A stretch of 64,000 nucleotides of DNA from Carya illinoinensis (taxonomy: Eukaryota > Streptophyta > Magnoliopsida > Fagales > Juglandaceae), in assembly GCF_018687715.1 (NCBI RefSeq), contig NC_056758.1:29018967-29082966 (forward strand), given 5' to 3'. This document shows positions 12,057 to 24,000 of this stretch, in pieces. The position numbers and the translations under genes are program-made. The first letter of the stretch is position 1. Each line of letters begins with the position of its first letter. A model generated the notes under the pieces. That model saw only the letters and a program-made list of their open reading frames with translations. It was not told the origin of the DNA and did not search any database.

Positions 12057-14156
12057 ATGGAGGAAGAACCATATGGGACCCCAGAACAAGATCAGGATGC
12101 CACAATTCCGTCCCCAGCACCGAGATCCAGACCCACTTCTAGAACACAAACTTCATGTGCAAGCAGTCGATTCCCACTCCCGGTAAACATAGAAGATGAG
12201 GATACATTTAATGATGAGGAGGAGATGGGTATTGGGGATGAGCCGGATGTACCACCACCTTCATTCCTGAGGGCCAGACCACCACGCCCACGATCAAATA
12301 AAAAAAGGTCGTGGACGTGGGAACATTTCACAAAAGTTGATGGTGATCCCTCGGAACCGCACGCAGCTTGCAACCATTGTGGCACAGAAGTTGCATGTCA
12401 TTCAAAGAAATAAGGTACTGCTGGTTTGATATCACATCTAAATAGTTTCCAGAGGTATAAGATAGCGAAAGGATTGGCGGCCCGAGATCAGACAACGCTA
12501 AGTTATGAAACTTCTACTGCGATTGATGGTACGCAATCCAAGAAAATGGTCATCCCTCAATATAGTGAGAAGATGTTGAGAGATGCGCTTGCCGAGATGA
12601 TCATTGAAGATGAGATGCCTTTTACTACAGTCGAGAAAAGAGGGTTTCGAAAGTTTATCAAGCTTATTGAGCCACGATTCCCATTGCCGTCATGGTATAC
12701 AGTGATGTGAGATTGTATGAAAAGGCATTTGAAAGAGAAGGCTGAGATGAGACAAATGTTTGTGACGACCAGCCAGAGAGTCTCATTTACGACTGATACA
12801 TGGACGTTTATATAGAATGTTTCCTACATGTGTATTACAACACACTACATTGACAGTTCATGGACTTTAAAAAAACGGATTATTGGATTCAAAGAAATAA
12901 ATGATTATAAGGGTGCATCAATTGGGGCAGCAATGGATGAGTGCTTGACAGATTGGGGAATTCAGAAGGTTTTATGCATTACAGTTGACAATGCCAGTGC
13001 TAATGATACTGCAATTGAATGGTTCAAGCGGAATACGAGAGTGAGAGATGATGTCATCCGGGACCATGAGTTTATCCATATTCGTTGTTGTGCTCACATA
13101 ATCAACCTGATTGTGACTGAGGGGTTAAAAGAGGTTGACGATTCCATTACAAAAGTCTGCAACATTGTGCGGTATGTGAGGGCTTCCCCGCAAAGGCTGA
13201 AAAAATTCAGGGCAATAGAAGAACAACTTGGGATAAAACATTCTCGGACGCTGTGCTTGGAAGTTCCCACTCGATGGAACTCTACATACATGATGTTGGA
13301 TGTGGTACAGAGGTACCAAAAAGTGTTTGAGCGGATGAAGGTGGAAGATGGGGGTTTTAAGTATGCTTTGCTGGACCCTACAGGAAAGGGGCTCAGTCCG
13401 CCGGACACACATGATTGGACGAGTGTAGGATTCTTTGTCACATTTTTACAGATTTTTTATGATATTACAATGAAAATATCTGGATCTGCATACACGATTG
13501 CAAACTTGTGGTTCAGTCAGATCTCGACACTACACCACCACTTGGAAGATGGTTGTGATGACCCTAGCGGACTGTTATTTGGTATGGCTCAGAGGATGTT
13601 GTCCAAATATAATAAATATTGGAGGCAAACTGAGAAGATAAATAGATTACTCTTTGTGGCTGTGATCCTTGAGCCCCGAATCAAGTTAGCCATGATAGAA
13701 TATTGGGCAAATTCTGTCCTCGGGGCAATGAAGGCTACATCGTTTATTACAGCGCTGAAAGCTGATCTCGATGACTTGTACAACCACTATAAAAATAGTA
13801 GACAGCCTTCATCTTCGGCGAGTACCTCACACATGACTCCGACACCTCCCTCTGATGACTTTAGCCCGACTGACACATTGCCTCGACGCCGTAGGAATTA
13901 CGACATCATGAATGAGTATCATCAGCTCGTTGCATCGAAGAATATTATAGGGTGTACTTTAGAGGTTGAACGGTATTTTATGGAAGAGGTCGAGGCACCT
14001 AGTTCTGCATTTGAAATATGCATTTGGTGGAAGGCTAATTCCATCAAGTATCCAACCCTTTCCCGTATTGCCCGAGATGTGCTAGCCATTCCTATTACGA
14101 CGGTTGCATCTCAGTCAGCGTGTAGCACTGGAGGTCGAGTCTTGGATGCTTTCTAG
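12057..14156 (+). pseudogene. hAT transposase with BED zinc finger, four nonsense codons
   Basis: One continuous frame starts at ATG 12057. Order: acidic/Pro-rich N-terminus; BED zinc finger (WTWEHF, CNHCGTE, HLNSF, where the last ligand position has Phe); a linker; the RNase H-like core with SFTTDTW and CITVDNASAND supplying two catalytic aspartates; and a C-terminal dimerisation block (LEVERYF, WWKANSIKYPTLS, STGGRVLDAF). In-frame stops interrupt it at 12411-12413, 12708-12710, 12813-12815 and 14154-14156. Homologous reading continues past the last one to about 14272, where a GT site follows. The glutamate expected in the ASE-S block is Gln (ASQSACSTGG), so the active site looks lost too. 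No frameshift was needed, so decay has been mostly point mutation. Confidence 0.93.
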
Positions 14157-14279
14157 AGTTCTTTGTCACCGTCAACCGTGGAGGCTCTCGTCTGCACACA
14201 GAACTGGATCAGTGATACATCCCTTGGACTAGATAGCATTGACATTGATGATGAGAGATATAAGCTTGAAGATGGTAAC

Positions 14280-15150
14280 CTTATTTTACTTCTTTTTTTA
14301 TTATTGATTATTTTAATTATTTTTATGATTTCATAAATTTATTTAATTTATATTTTTTTATCATTTCACATATGTAATTGTGAACCTCAGTATAGTTGCC
14401 GATGAATAATAGAGTATGGATAAAGATAAGTTGATATCAGAATTAACTTAATCTTTATTGGTATTAATGGCAATTAAATTTTACTTTTACTGTGTTCAAT
14501 TTTCTATATCAATATTTGGTTACATTTATTGATTGAATACTTTTTTATCTTAATTTCAAGTACTTCAAATGACCAAGTACGATGTTGCAAAGTGCAAAGG
14601 ATGTTTTTTATTTTGGTTGAATCAAAATGTTTATTCTTATGGACTGTTTAATCAAACTTTGAAATAGGCTGTTATTCCTATTATTAATTGTTTAGGACTT
14701 TCTGAATTATGTATAATAATTAATTATGTAGTCTAACGTGCTCAAACATATTTGACTTTTTGCATTGAAAATATTGTCCATAATACTCATTATATCAGGA
14801 AAATTAATTAATTCATTAATTAATTATACAATTTAACGTGTTCAAGCTTTTATATATTTCAAGAAAATTGAAAATAACAATAAAATCTATACAAAAATAC
14901 CTCAAATTATTAAAAACTAAAGTTTCACCTTTCAAGTACTAAGCTAGCATCACTATCACATACAAAAACAAAAAAGATAAATATTAATAGAGTAGAAAAT
15001 ACTTAATACATATTCAAATTCCATTCAATAAAATAATTCCTATTTGTTTAATTGAGAAATACTAAACAAGAATAATTTATATATAAAGTGAGAGTTTTTA
15101 TGAAACAAGGATAAAATAAATTTAAAAAAAGATAAAGCGTATCAACCACT
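14280..15150. other. Non-coding 3' part of the hAT element
   Basis: Very AT-rich sequence between the transposase and the right subterminal repeats. No gene seen. Confidence 0.5.
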
Positions 15151-15404
15151 ACAAGTCGGAATTAAAGTCGGAAGTCGGAATTCTGGCCCCGATCGGAAAT
15201 CCGACTACCGACAGTAATCGGAATTCTGAATTTCGTTCAGATTTCGGAAGTCGGAATTCCATTGAGAATTCGGAATTCCAAATGGAATCGAACTCCGATT
15301 CCTCTCGGAATCAGAATCGGAGCTCGATTTTGACTCCAACAAAAAGTTGGAGTCGGAAGTCGAAATTCCGATTCCAACTCCGTCGGAATCGGAGCACAGC
15401 CCTA

Positions 15405-15412
15405 CTCTTAAT
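15405..15412. repeat. hAT target-site duplication, right copy
   Basis: CTCTTAAT directly after the terminal CCCTA, identical to 9565-9572. Beyond it the FAR1-like frame resumes. Confidence 0.95.
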
Positions 15413-16249
15413 CCGGCCCTTCCCTCCCCATGCACAACCAAGGGTGACATATCTGACACTTTGATCATCAGTCCTCTCACTCCTTTGTGTCATCACCCCA
15501 AACCAACATTTTTTTGCATACTACTTATAATAGCTCAACAGATCTTCAAACGTATTGAACTCTATCCCTGACTTTGGCTCCTCAATGATCTTATCACCAT
15601 CTGACAATGTCACTACATGTGGTGTACCAGGGGAAACAGGTTGAGTTACAACATCATCTGCTCTATCCAACAGAAATTCTTCATCAACTCTATCGGAAGT
15701 ACATGCTGCTTCAGTTTCCAAATAATCGGGTCTATCTTCTTCACCAAATCTTGTGCTCGTTGCGGAGCTAGTAGTGATAAATGGCCTTGGAGGTCCCATC
15801 CCATATTGAAATGGATAACCAGCATTTTGCTTAACAGAAAAAAAAACATATAAATAATATAAGTTATAATTAATTTAGAACTAAAACACAAGAACGAAGT
15901 TGAAAAAGCACCACAATGTTGCTTAGATTGTTGTTGCCATCTGGATATGGCAGGAAACCTGGTGACCATGCAGGAACTGGTCGAAAGTAACCATGCATGT
16001 CCTTTGGAAAGTTTGGTAGACCAGTTTGAGGGATATCCTAACATAAAAGAAACAATCTTAATTAGGATGCTAAATAATTGAGTTACATTAGGTTTTTTTA
16101 ATCTTGAAATAACGTACTGAGGTTGGGTGATTTGAGCTAGATGGTGTATACATAGATGCGTGTTCTTCCGCTTTTCCCATGCCCTGTACAAGTTGTTCAC
16201 TTTTATTGACACATGTTGACAAAAATGTTGTGAAGCAAGCATAATAAAT

Positions 16250-17690
16250 CTTTTTTTTAATTGCTAAAAATAAAGGAAAAAAAAATCTGGTTTCTGTTTA
16301 TAGGAATATCTGATTTCATCAAATAAAGTATGCTTGCTTGGTTCATTTGGAGTTTGTTAATTTTTTAGCTTAAATCAGAGTGAAGTAGTTGAAGTGCAAT
16401 AAAATAATTACATATACTAATCAATTTTCACATCTTTGTTTTTGAGTTAAAACCTGAATGTTGGAAGCCATGATTTTATTTTCTTTTTCAATTTAAAAGA
16501 AAAAAAAATATGAGCAACAAAAACAATACATGAAATTCTCAATTTTCATGAGATTAGTCATTTTTTTCCCCTTATGTGAAACACAAATGCCAACAATTTT
16601 CACTTAAAAACCTATCTCAAAAAAGTAAATATGAACTTTGAGCCACATTGAAAGGGGACTTCATAATGCCGGGTCCATTTGCATGGTGATTATATAATCA
16701 AATTTTTTTGCAACTGTTTCAGTAGACTTATCAAACCAATTTTAAAATCCTCAACCATAAGCATTATGCAATTAGTGTATTTATCTCGTCCCATTTAAGC
16801 ACTATATATTATTTAGGGTTAAAAATCTTCCAATCATCTAACTGACCAAGACATAGTCCTCTCACTCCAATGAAATGGCAACAAGACAAAGGAGAAGGAG
16901 AAACATATAACTACAAGGAAAAATTGAAAATACAATCATTCCATTCAAACTCTTCTGGTGCAAAAGATCCAATGATATGGCAATCCAAGGAAAAGGTTTC
17001 CCAATACATAGATCCAATAATATGCCAATCCAAAAGCACCAAACTCTTCTATTTAGTGCAACTAAAACACTTTCTCATTTACCAAAATGAGAAATAAGGA
17101 ATCAAGTTGATGACACAAATAACCTGCATCTGAGGAACTTTTTGCAGCAATATATGATTCTAAAAGTTTCTAATTTTAGATGCTCTTAATTGGTTTTATT
17201 TTAATTCAGTCAGCATAATAATAATAAAAAAAATTTGGATTTGTTCAAGAACAATATTATGTACCTCCATTCCAGCCTATTGGGTTATCTTCATTTTATC
17301 AACTAAATTAATATAAGACTGCCATTCCATCAGTGATATAATAAAGCATTGAACTTGCAGTAAAACCATATCACGTGTTTACATTATTCATATCTTTGTA
17401 AACACTCCCAAGTGAGCTTTTGTTTTTGTTTCCTTTTCTTCTCAAAGTCTTTATATTTAGTTAGCATCGGCTTGTTACACGAAATAAACCAGACCAAAAA
17501 CCAACCACAACTGTAAACAACATTTTCAAACAAACTACATTCTCACTTTACCATGTTCATGCAAATGCCACGAAACAGAGTCACATCTATATTTACCATG
17601 TTGATGCAAATGCAACGAAACCGAGCACATATATATCAAATTTTATATCATGCAAATAAAACATTTATTGAAGCAAAATTAGATAGATTG
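16250..17690. other. Upstream region of the FAR1-like gene, no other gene
   Basis: AT-rich spacer. No second gene recognised. It may include the FAR1-like promoter and untranslated first exon. The open frame at 16870-17097 has no recognisable content. Confidence 0.45.
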
Positions 17691-17744
17691 ATGGTGGAAC
17701 TAGAACTTGGTCGTGGTGGTGCCGACGGTAAAGTGAGAAGATGA

Positions 17745-17930
17745 TCCACAAAATGCAGACCGACCCACGAAATGCAGACCGACCCACGAAATGCCAACCA
17801 CGTCGTTGACCTGAAATGTTGGCCCACGAATCTGACCCGAGGTGATGGCCCACGAATCTGACCCAAACTCTGCCCACCCAACACAGACCGGCCCGAACTT
17901 AACCCACCCAAACCAGATGCCTAACCCAGC
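17745..17930. repeat. Short direct repeats, GC-richer block
   Basis: GACCGACCCACGAAATGC occurs twice in tandem (with a third divergent copy before it), then GGCCCACGAATCTGACCC occurs twice about 32 bp apart. The block is much richer in C than its surroundings and lies upstream of the FAR1-like gene, so it may be promoter or leader DNA of that element. Confidence 0.7.
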
Positions 17931-18096
17931 GAGAAACGATCTGCACCCACGACAAAGGACTGAACAAGCCGAGCGAAGTAAATGAGAGTTTCAGTTCTTC
18001 TCTTCATTCTCAGTCGCACACCAGAAGCAGGAAACAAGCTTTCGATGGTTTTTCTACATTTTACTTCGTTTTTCACTTTTTTTTTTTTTTTTTTAC

Positions 18097-18143
18097 CGGC
18101 TGACGTGGACTGACGCCACGTCAGCTGACTGCTCCCCGTTTAC
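18097..18143 (-). repeat. Candidate right terminal inverted repeat; ACGT palindrome
   Basis: Contains a palindrome with arms GCTGACGTGG and CCACGTCAGC, followed by CCGTTTAC. Read on the minus strand the order GTAAACGG...GTGGC...CCACGT matches 3880-3912. The CACGT cores are also possible bZIP/bHLH sites, which would suit a terminal promoter. Terminal-repeat status is an inference. Confidence 0.35.
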
Positions 18144-18189
18144 ATTTGCCAACTGAGTGTAGAAGAACTGAGAAAACAAAGAAAACTCC

Positions 18190-19555
18190 ATGACTCAAAA
18201 TAGGATTAGGTGCAAGTTCAAATCTTCTAATTGCAAGGTGTAGAATTAGAATTACACTTGGCGCCTTTTTCATTTTTACGTTTCTTTTGGCCCCCCATCC
18301 ACACTTCGTTTGTCTTTTACCTATATAAAACTTTTATTTTATGGTTTTGTTTTTTTAAATCATCAACTAATATTTTTATTTATTTATTATATTCTAAGTA
18401 AAATTTTAATCACTAGTTTTCTGTTTACTTGAGTAATTAAAACTAGTATGTTGATGTTATCAACTAATTAGAACAAGTAAAATAATTATAATGATTAAAA
18501 TAACATTTTATAGCATTTGCTTTTGATTTTTTCTTGGACTAATAATTGTATCCTTTTTATTTTCTCCTAATTATGGTTTTTATAACTAGTTGTTAAGTCC
18601 TTGACTAAGTATAAGTGCATGTATAACTAGTATTTATTTGATTATCTAATTATAGCTAGCTAGTATTCTAAATTATGATAAAATTAGGGGGATAATGTTT
18701 ATTATTATTTTTATTCTTTTATTTTTATCATGGAGTAACACTTATATTATTTTGACAATAGTCTAATTATAATTTTTATAACATTTATATTTCCTTGAGT
18801 AATTATAACTAATATTTTTTTTTATTAATTGTAACTAGTATTCTAATTATAATCACCAAAATATTAACTTTTATTTATTTTTTAATCATGGCATCCACTT
18901 TTGTATTTATTTAATTTTATTCTATTTGTGAAAGATATAACTAGTATTTTAATTACTTGACTAATTATAGCTAATGTTTTCTTTTTAACTTTAATATTAT
19001 GTGGAAACATAAATACTACAAATCATTTTCTTTACACACTTAATTTTTCTAACAAGTAATATAATAAATCTCAAGTGACGTTTATACAAAATCATTATAT
19101 ACTACAAATCCCAAAATGGTTGCTGATTCCAACATCCATTATTTAATCCCAACATGAATTAAATCCTAACATGCAATATTAAATACAAAGTAATAAATCC
19201 ATAACTTATAGAGTATATCAACAAGATCCATTAACTCCCACCATACATTAAATCAGTAATCAATCCACGACATGCATTTTCTCCCAACCTTATATAATCC
19301 TAAGCAATCAATCTACAACATTTATTAAATCCACAGAATGCATTAAATCTCAACATCCATTAAACACTATACATAGTTTACAATATATTTACAAATAATT
19401 AAAATATTTAGATGTCCATAGCACTTATCTCAAAATGCAAGTTGTGAAAATGTCAACCAACTCAATAAACCGACAAAACCAAATATATCAAAACAGTGGA
19501 ATCAATCTTAACAAAACTATATAACGTATTCTAAATAACACTTGAAAATATTCAG
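18190..19555. other. AT-rich intergenic spacer
   Basis: Long AT-rich tract with many AACTAGTATT/AATTATAACTAGT words (18400-18970), suggesting an old degenerate repeat. No coding or RNA feature. Confidence 0.5.
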
Positions 19556-19559
19556 ACAT

Positions 19560-20600
19560 GCTTGCTGCCAAGTGTTCGAACACCTGTTCGAATACTAACC
19601 TGATGATTCGAATGGGCGTTCGAACACTCACTAGCCATCCGAACAATACACAATGCATGAAGTACTCTCACGCAAATACCTATCAGTCAGGTAACTAAAC
19701 TCTCTCTCTCTCCCTCCCTCCCTCCCTCCCTACATATCCATCTCATTCCCTAACAAATCTCACTCTCACTCTCATAAAATCAATTCAAGTAAACCCAACA
19801 ACAACAACAAAATAGTCTACAAGCATATAAATCACATAAATGAAAATAATAAACGAACAATAAACATAGAAAGTTAGAAATGAAAGCATCACCTCCCACT
19901 CTCTGTTACAAGACGGTTTTTTTTTGGAGGGAAAAAAAAGTGGAAACACTATATCTCCCTCTCTCTCTCTCTCTCTCTCTCCAGAGAAAGAGAACAAAAA
20001 TGGACTTTGAGACAAGGATGAGAGTTCCAGATATCTGATTTATATGTTGGAACACTAACTTTTTTATTCAAACATGAAATGTTTGCTTTAGTGCACCATT
20101 TTAAGCACACTTTATTTCAGGGTTAGACTGTTCAAACTCAATCTTTTTGGTTTAAACTAATTATTCTAGGTGTTGTTACATTTGAACAAGTAGGTTAGAC
20201 TCCTATATCCATTCTAACTTAAAGTATGCATAGTCTGAACCAAGCTGTATTGTTTGAACACCAAAAATTTATTTTATCTCGCTTGTTTTGTGCATGCTTT
20301 AGCTCAAGACACATTTGTTCGAACGGAAATGATTTACATTCTAATGTAATTTCTATTTATGGTTTGAAATTTGAACAAAATAGCTTTGAATCAATGTAGA
20401 TGTTAGGACATCATGATCTATCTGTTTGAACTATATAAAAGTTATATATATATGTATTCCTTTGAACATTCCATTAATGCGGGTAATGTTCCCACCCATG
20501 CAACGTGATACAAATTGAGGATGTCTTGTTAGTTCAAATGGACAATTGTACCGTTCGAATATCTATTTGAACTGTCATTTGAAGTTTGAACAGACCACCG
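19560..20600. repeat. TTCRAA/TTYGAA-rich degenerate repeat field (copy 2)
   Basis: Same motif style as 1390-2130: GTTCGAACA, TTCGAAT, TTTGAAC and TTCAAAC recur, densest at 19568-19650 and 20040-20600. The field is interrupted at about 19690-20030 by TC-rich microsatellites. Two such fields 18 kb apart suggest copies of one repeat family. Confidence 0.55.
19698..19985. repeat. TC/TCCC microsatellites
   Basis: CTCTCTCTC(TCCC)n at 19699-19730 and (CT)n at about 19953-19981. Simple sequence only. Confidence 0.9.
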
Positions 20601-20892
20601 CATGATGATATATAAATTATTAGATTTGTAATATATAGTAACCGATATCAAATATCAAATAGTATGTTATATGTGATATGTTATAATAGTATGTTATATA
20701 TACACACACACCTATGTAGTATATAGTAAATGATATATTATATACCTATATACAACATACTAGATTAATATTAGATATAGTATTAGACATATAGTCAATG
20801 GATGATATTATATCATGTATAGACTAGTACATAGAATATTATAGATTATAATGGTTTATAGTAAATATCTTGGATAGATTATATAGTATATA
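20600..20892. repeat. TA-rich low-complexity tract (left of LINE)
   Basis: Runs of TATAGTATATA-like words. The same composition resumes at 27144, so the LINE interrupted one ~800-bp TA-rich tract. The last 16 bases (20877-20892) are the LINE target duplication. Confidence 0.85.
20877..20892. repeat. LINE target-site duplication, 3' side copy
   Basis: GATTATATAGTATATA, repeated exactly at 27144-27159. Confidence 0.9.
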
Positions 20893-21079
20893 TATATTTG
20901 TTTTTTTGAAAAAAACCTCAATGTATTCATATTCAACTTGTATTTGTTACGACATACATTTGATTAACAATTGACTCAGGACCTTCCTCAATCCAATACA
21001 TGTCTTCCTCACAATTTAATGCCATCTTAGCTAATTGGTGAGCAACCTCATTGCCCTCTCTATGAGTAAAACTCACTTT

Positions 21080-24000
21080 TCACCTAAAATAGGAACTTAG
21101 CTTCTGCTGCAAAGCCTCCACCAGGTGACCAACTCTAGAGTCATCCCTTTCCCACTTCCTCATTGTATCAATAACTCCCTTCGCATCCTCTTCAAACTGG
21201 ACATCCCCTAGCCCCAAGTCTTCACATAGTACCATGGCTTCCCAAAAAGCAAAACATTCTGCAGCAAAAGCACAACCACTTAACACCTTAACAACACATT
21301 TTGCAGCAAAAACTTCACCCTCACAATCTTTGATTATCACCTCGATTTCCAATCTCTGGGAGGACACATTAATAGCAGCATCAAAATTAGCTTTTAGCTT
21401 TGAGTCCCCTGGTTTCCTCCACCCATTTCCTCCACTCATAGTTGGCTTGATAGCATCTTTGTTTATCTCACCCCTTAACCTCTCTTGAGCCAGCTTGAAA
21501 TCTTCATATCCTAGTAATGAAAGTTGTACAATACTAGCAGGAGTTAGGACTTTTTTATCAAACATAAATTTGTTTCTTCTATACCAGATATTTCTCATGA
21601 TCATAGTCATTTTTTCTATGTTCTCAATAGGGAGCTTACTATACACTTCCTCCCAAAATTGCAAAAAATTTGTTACTCCCACTCTCCATTTCTGTACAGG
21701 GCTGCCCATCTCAGCCCAAACATCAATAGCCGCAGGGCACCACCAAATAGCATGCATCTTTGTTTTCTCATTTATCAAGCAAATAGGATACTTTGCATCC
21801 TCCACCACCCTCCTTTGCCTTAGATTTATCATAGTAGGCAGGATATTGTTAGCTACTTTCCACAAAAATAGTTTAACAACACCTGGGACTCCCAACTTCC
21901 AAATTTGTTTCCATATAACTTCTTCTTTGCCAAACTCTGAGCTCTCCCCAACCCTTTACCTTCTAGCTTGTTGTTCCATATGATAAGCACTTCTTACCGA
22001 AAACTTTCCATCTTTTGAATATTCCCAAATTAATTTGTCCTCTGCTCCCACTAGACTAATTGGTAAAGACAGTATCAAATCAACTTTATCCTTATCAAAA
22101 ATTTGCCTCACTAAATCCACCTTCCATCCTTTACTAGATTTATCAATTAACTCACAAACTCGATCCTCAGCTTGTAGAATTTTTACTTGAGACTGCACAC
22201 AACCAGTAACAGGTTTAGGCAACCATTTATGTCCCCAAATTCTGATATTTCTCCATTCTCAACCCTTATCCTCATTCCTTTCCTAATCACCCCAAAAGCA
22301 AACCACACACTCCTCCAAATAAATGAAGGGGATTTACCCAAAGTGGTTTCAAGTAAAGGGATATTCTTAAAATACTCATCTTTAAAAATTTTGGCAACAA
22401 GAGAAGTAGGATCCTTCAACATTCTCCACCCTTGCTTAGCTAGCACAACCAAATTAAAGTCTTCAAGTTGCCTAAAACCCAATCCAATTCCCATTTTATT
22501 TTGTCCCAACCTGCTCCACTTCCACCAATGAATTCCATCATCCCTTTTATACTGAGACCACTAAAACTTGGAGAAGAGTTGTTCAATCTCGCCACACAAT
22601 CTCTGAGGTAGTTTGAATACACTCATCGTGTATGTAGGAATGGCTTGTAAGATAGCCTCAATCAGAATTTCCTTTCCAGCTTTTGACAGAAAACCATTTT
22701 TCCAATTCTAAATCCTCTTCCATACCCTCTATTTAAGTCCCCTCAAAGCATTGTACTTTGATCTACCTACAATGGCAGGTAAACCAAGGTATTTCTCATA
22801 TCTATCACAAATATAGGACCTAGCCTCTTCGTATATTTTACCCCTTACATTCTCCTTTGTGTTTGTGCTGAAGAAAATGGAAGTCTTATGCTTATTAAGC
22901 TTCTACCCCAAAGCCTTCTCATAGCAATCAAGGATGTCATACATACCTCTCCACTCATTCAAAGTAGCCCTGCCAAAGATCACACAATCATTTGCAAAAA
23001 GTAGGTGATTCACCCTTAACCCCCCCTCACAACAGCAACTCCCCTTATTACACCTTCCCTTCCAGCCCTCAAAAACATTTTACTAAGTCATTCTACACAT
23101 ATAAGAAATAAATATGGGGATAGAGGATCACCCTGCCTCAATCCTCTTGAAGGAAAAAATTTATGCCTTGGCCTCCCATTCACTACCATTGAGTAGCTTA
23201 CTGATTGGACATACAACATTAACAACCTAGTAATCTTCTCCCCAAACCCCAGTCTAATCAACATAGCTTGCAAGAAAGGCCATTCCACATGATTATATGC
23301 CTTTGACATATCAATTTTTACAACCATATTAATTACCTATCTTTCCTTTTTGCTTGGACTGCATTAAGTGAAGTAACTCAAAGGCAACCATAATGTTATC
23401 AGTAACGAGTCTATCAGCAATAAAAGCACTTTGATTATGTGAAATAACAGTATGCAACACCTTTTTCACACGATTAGCAAGGACATTTGATATTAGTTTA
23501 TACAAGACATTGCATAAATTAATTGGTCTAAACTCCATCACTCTCTTAGGCTCCTTTACCTTTGGTATCAAAGTTATATGAGTATGATTCAACTCTGCCA
23601 CCATCAATCCCCCATTAAGAAACTTCAAAACCGCCTTACCTATATCATTGCCAATGACACCCCAATGCTTCTGAAAAAAACCAGCCCCAAAATCATCAGG
23701 CCCAGGGGATTTCCAAGGTGACATCTACTTGAGAGCCACATTCACCTCTTCCCTTCTAAAAGTTCCTTCTAAACCTCTCCTCATTTCACTAGTGATCTTT
23801 GGCTCAATATCACCAATGCACCTTTCAATATCAGTTTCACAAGGGTTACTGGTTGTGTAGACTTCAGAAAAATATTCTCCAAAAGCACCCTCAATTTCTA
23901 CCTGCTTTCTCATTAAACACCCTTGGGAATTAGTAACCTCAGAGATAATATTCTTTTTCTTTCTTTGGTTTACATAAGCATGAAAAACTTTTGTATTACG

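Larger units (their letters stand above)
9573..15404 (+). mobile_element. Complete hAT-superfamily transposon (5,832 bp)
   Basis: Ends are TAGGGGTGTGC and GCACAGCCCTA, matching as inverted repeats at 10 of 11 positions, bracketed by identical 8-bp duplications CTCTTAAT. Both subterminal regions (9595-9745 and 15155-15395) are dense in GGAATCGGA/GAAGTCGG words in opposite orientation, as expected of hAT subterminal transposase sites. It carries one decayed transposase gene (12057 to about 14272, +). It lies inside the FAR1-like gene, so it is younger than that gene. Four nonsense codons mean it can no longer move without help. Confidence 0.95.
7102..16180 (-). pseudogene. FAR1/FHY3-like (MULE transposase-derived) gene split by a hAT transposon
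   Basis: Model on the minus strand: exon 1 16180-16118 (ATG), exon 2 16037-15912, exon 3 from 15829 through the hAT insertion, a further exon near 7560-7730, exon 7426-7250, last exon 7170-7102 (TAA); boundaries have GT/AG sites and keep phase where checked. Domains: FAR1 DNA-binding region (15521-15580 and on to about 9490), MULE transposase (about 8480-9400) with DDE acids in FDTKYLTN, TDQDKAM and PRNESMN, then a SWIM zinc finger (CSCGLFQMRGILCRH, near 8150). Defects: TAG at 15521-15523, the hAT at 9573-15404, a one-base slip in an A run near 8465, TAG 8434-8436 in the corrected frame, TGA 8074-8076 where the family has Trp, TAG 7587-7589. Outside the hAT the reading frame joins exactly across the target duplication. 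FAR1 relatives are light-signalling transcription factors or active MULE transposases; this copy is dead. Confidence 0.9.

Noticed and set aside
3838..18164. GAGTGYAGAA words as target duplications of the MULE-like element
   Set aside because: They match at nine of ten bases but lie at unequal distances (about 33 and 11 bp) from the proposed terminal repeats.
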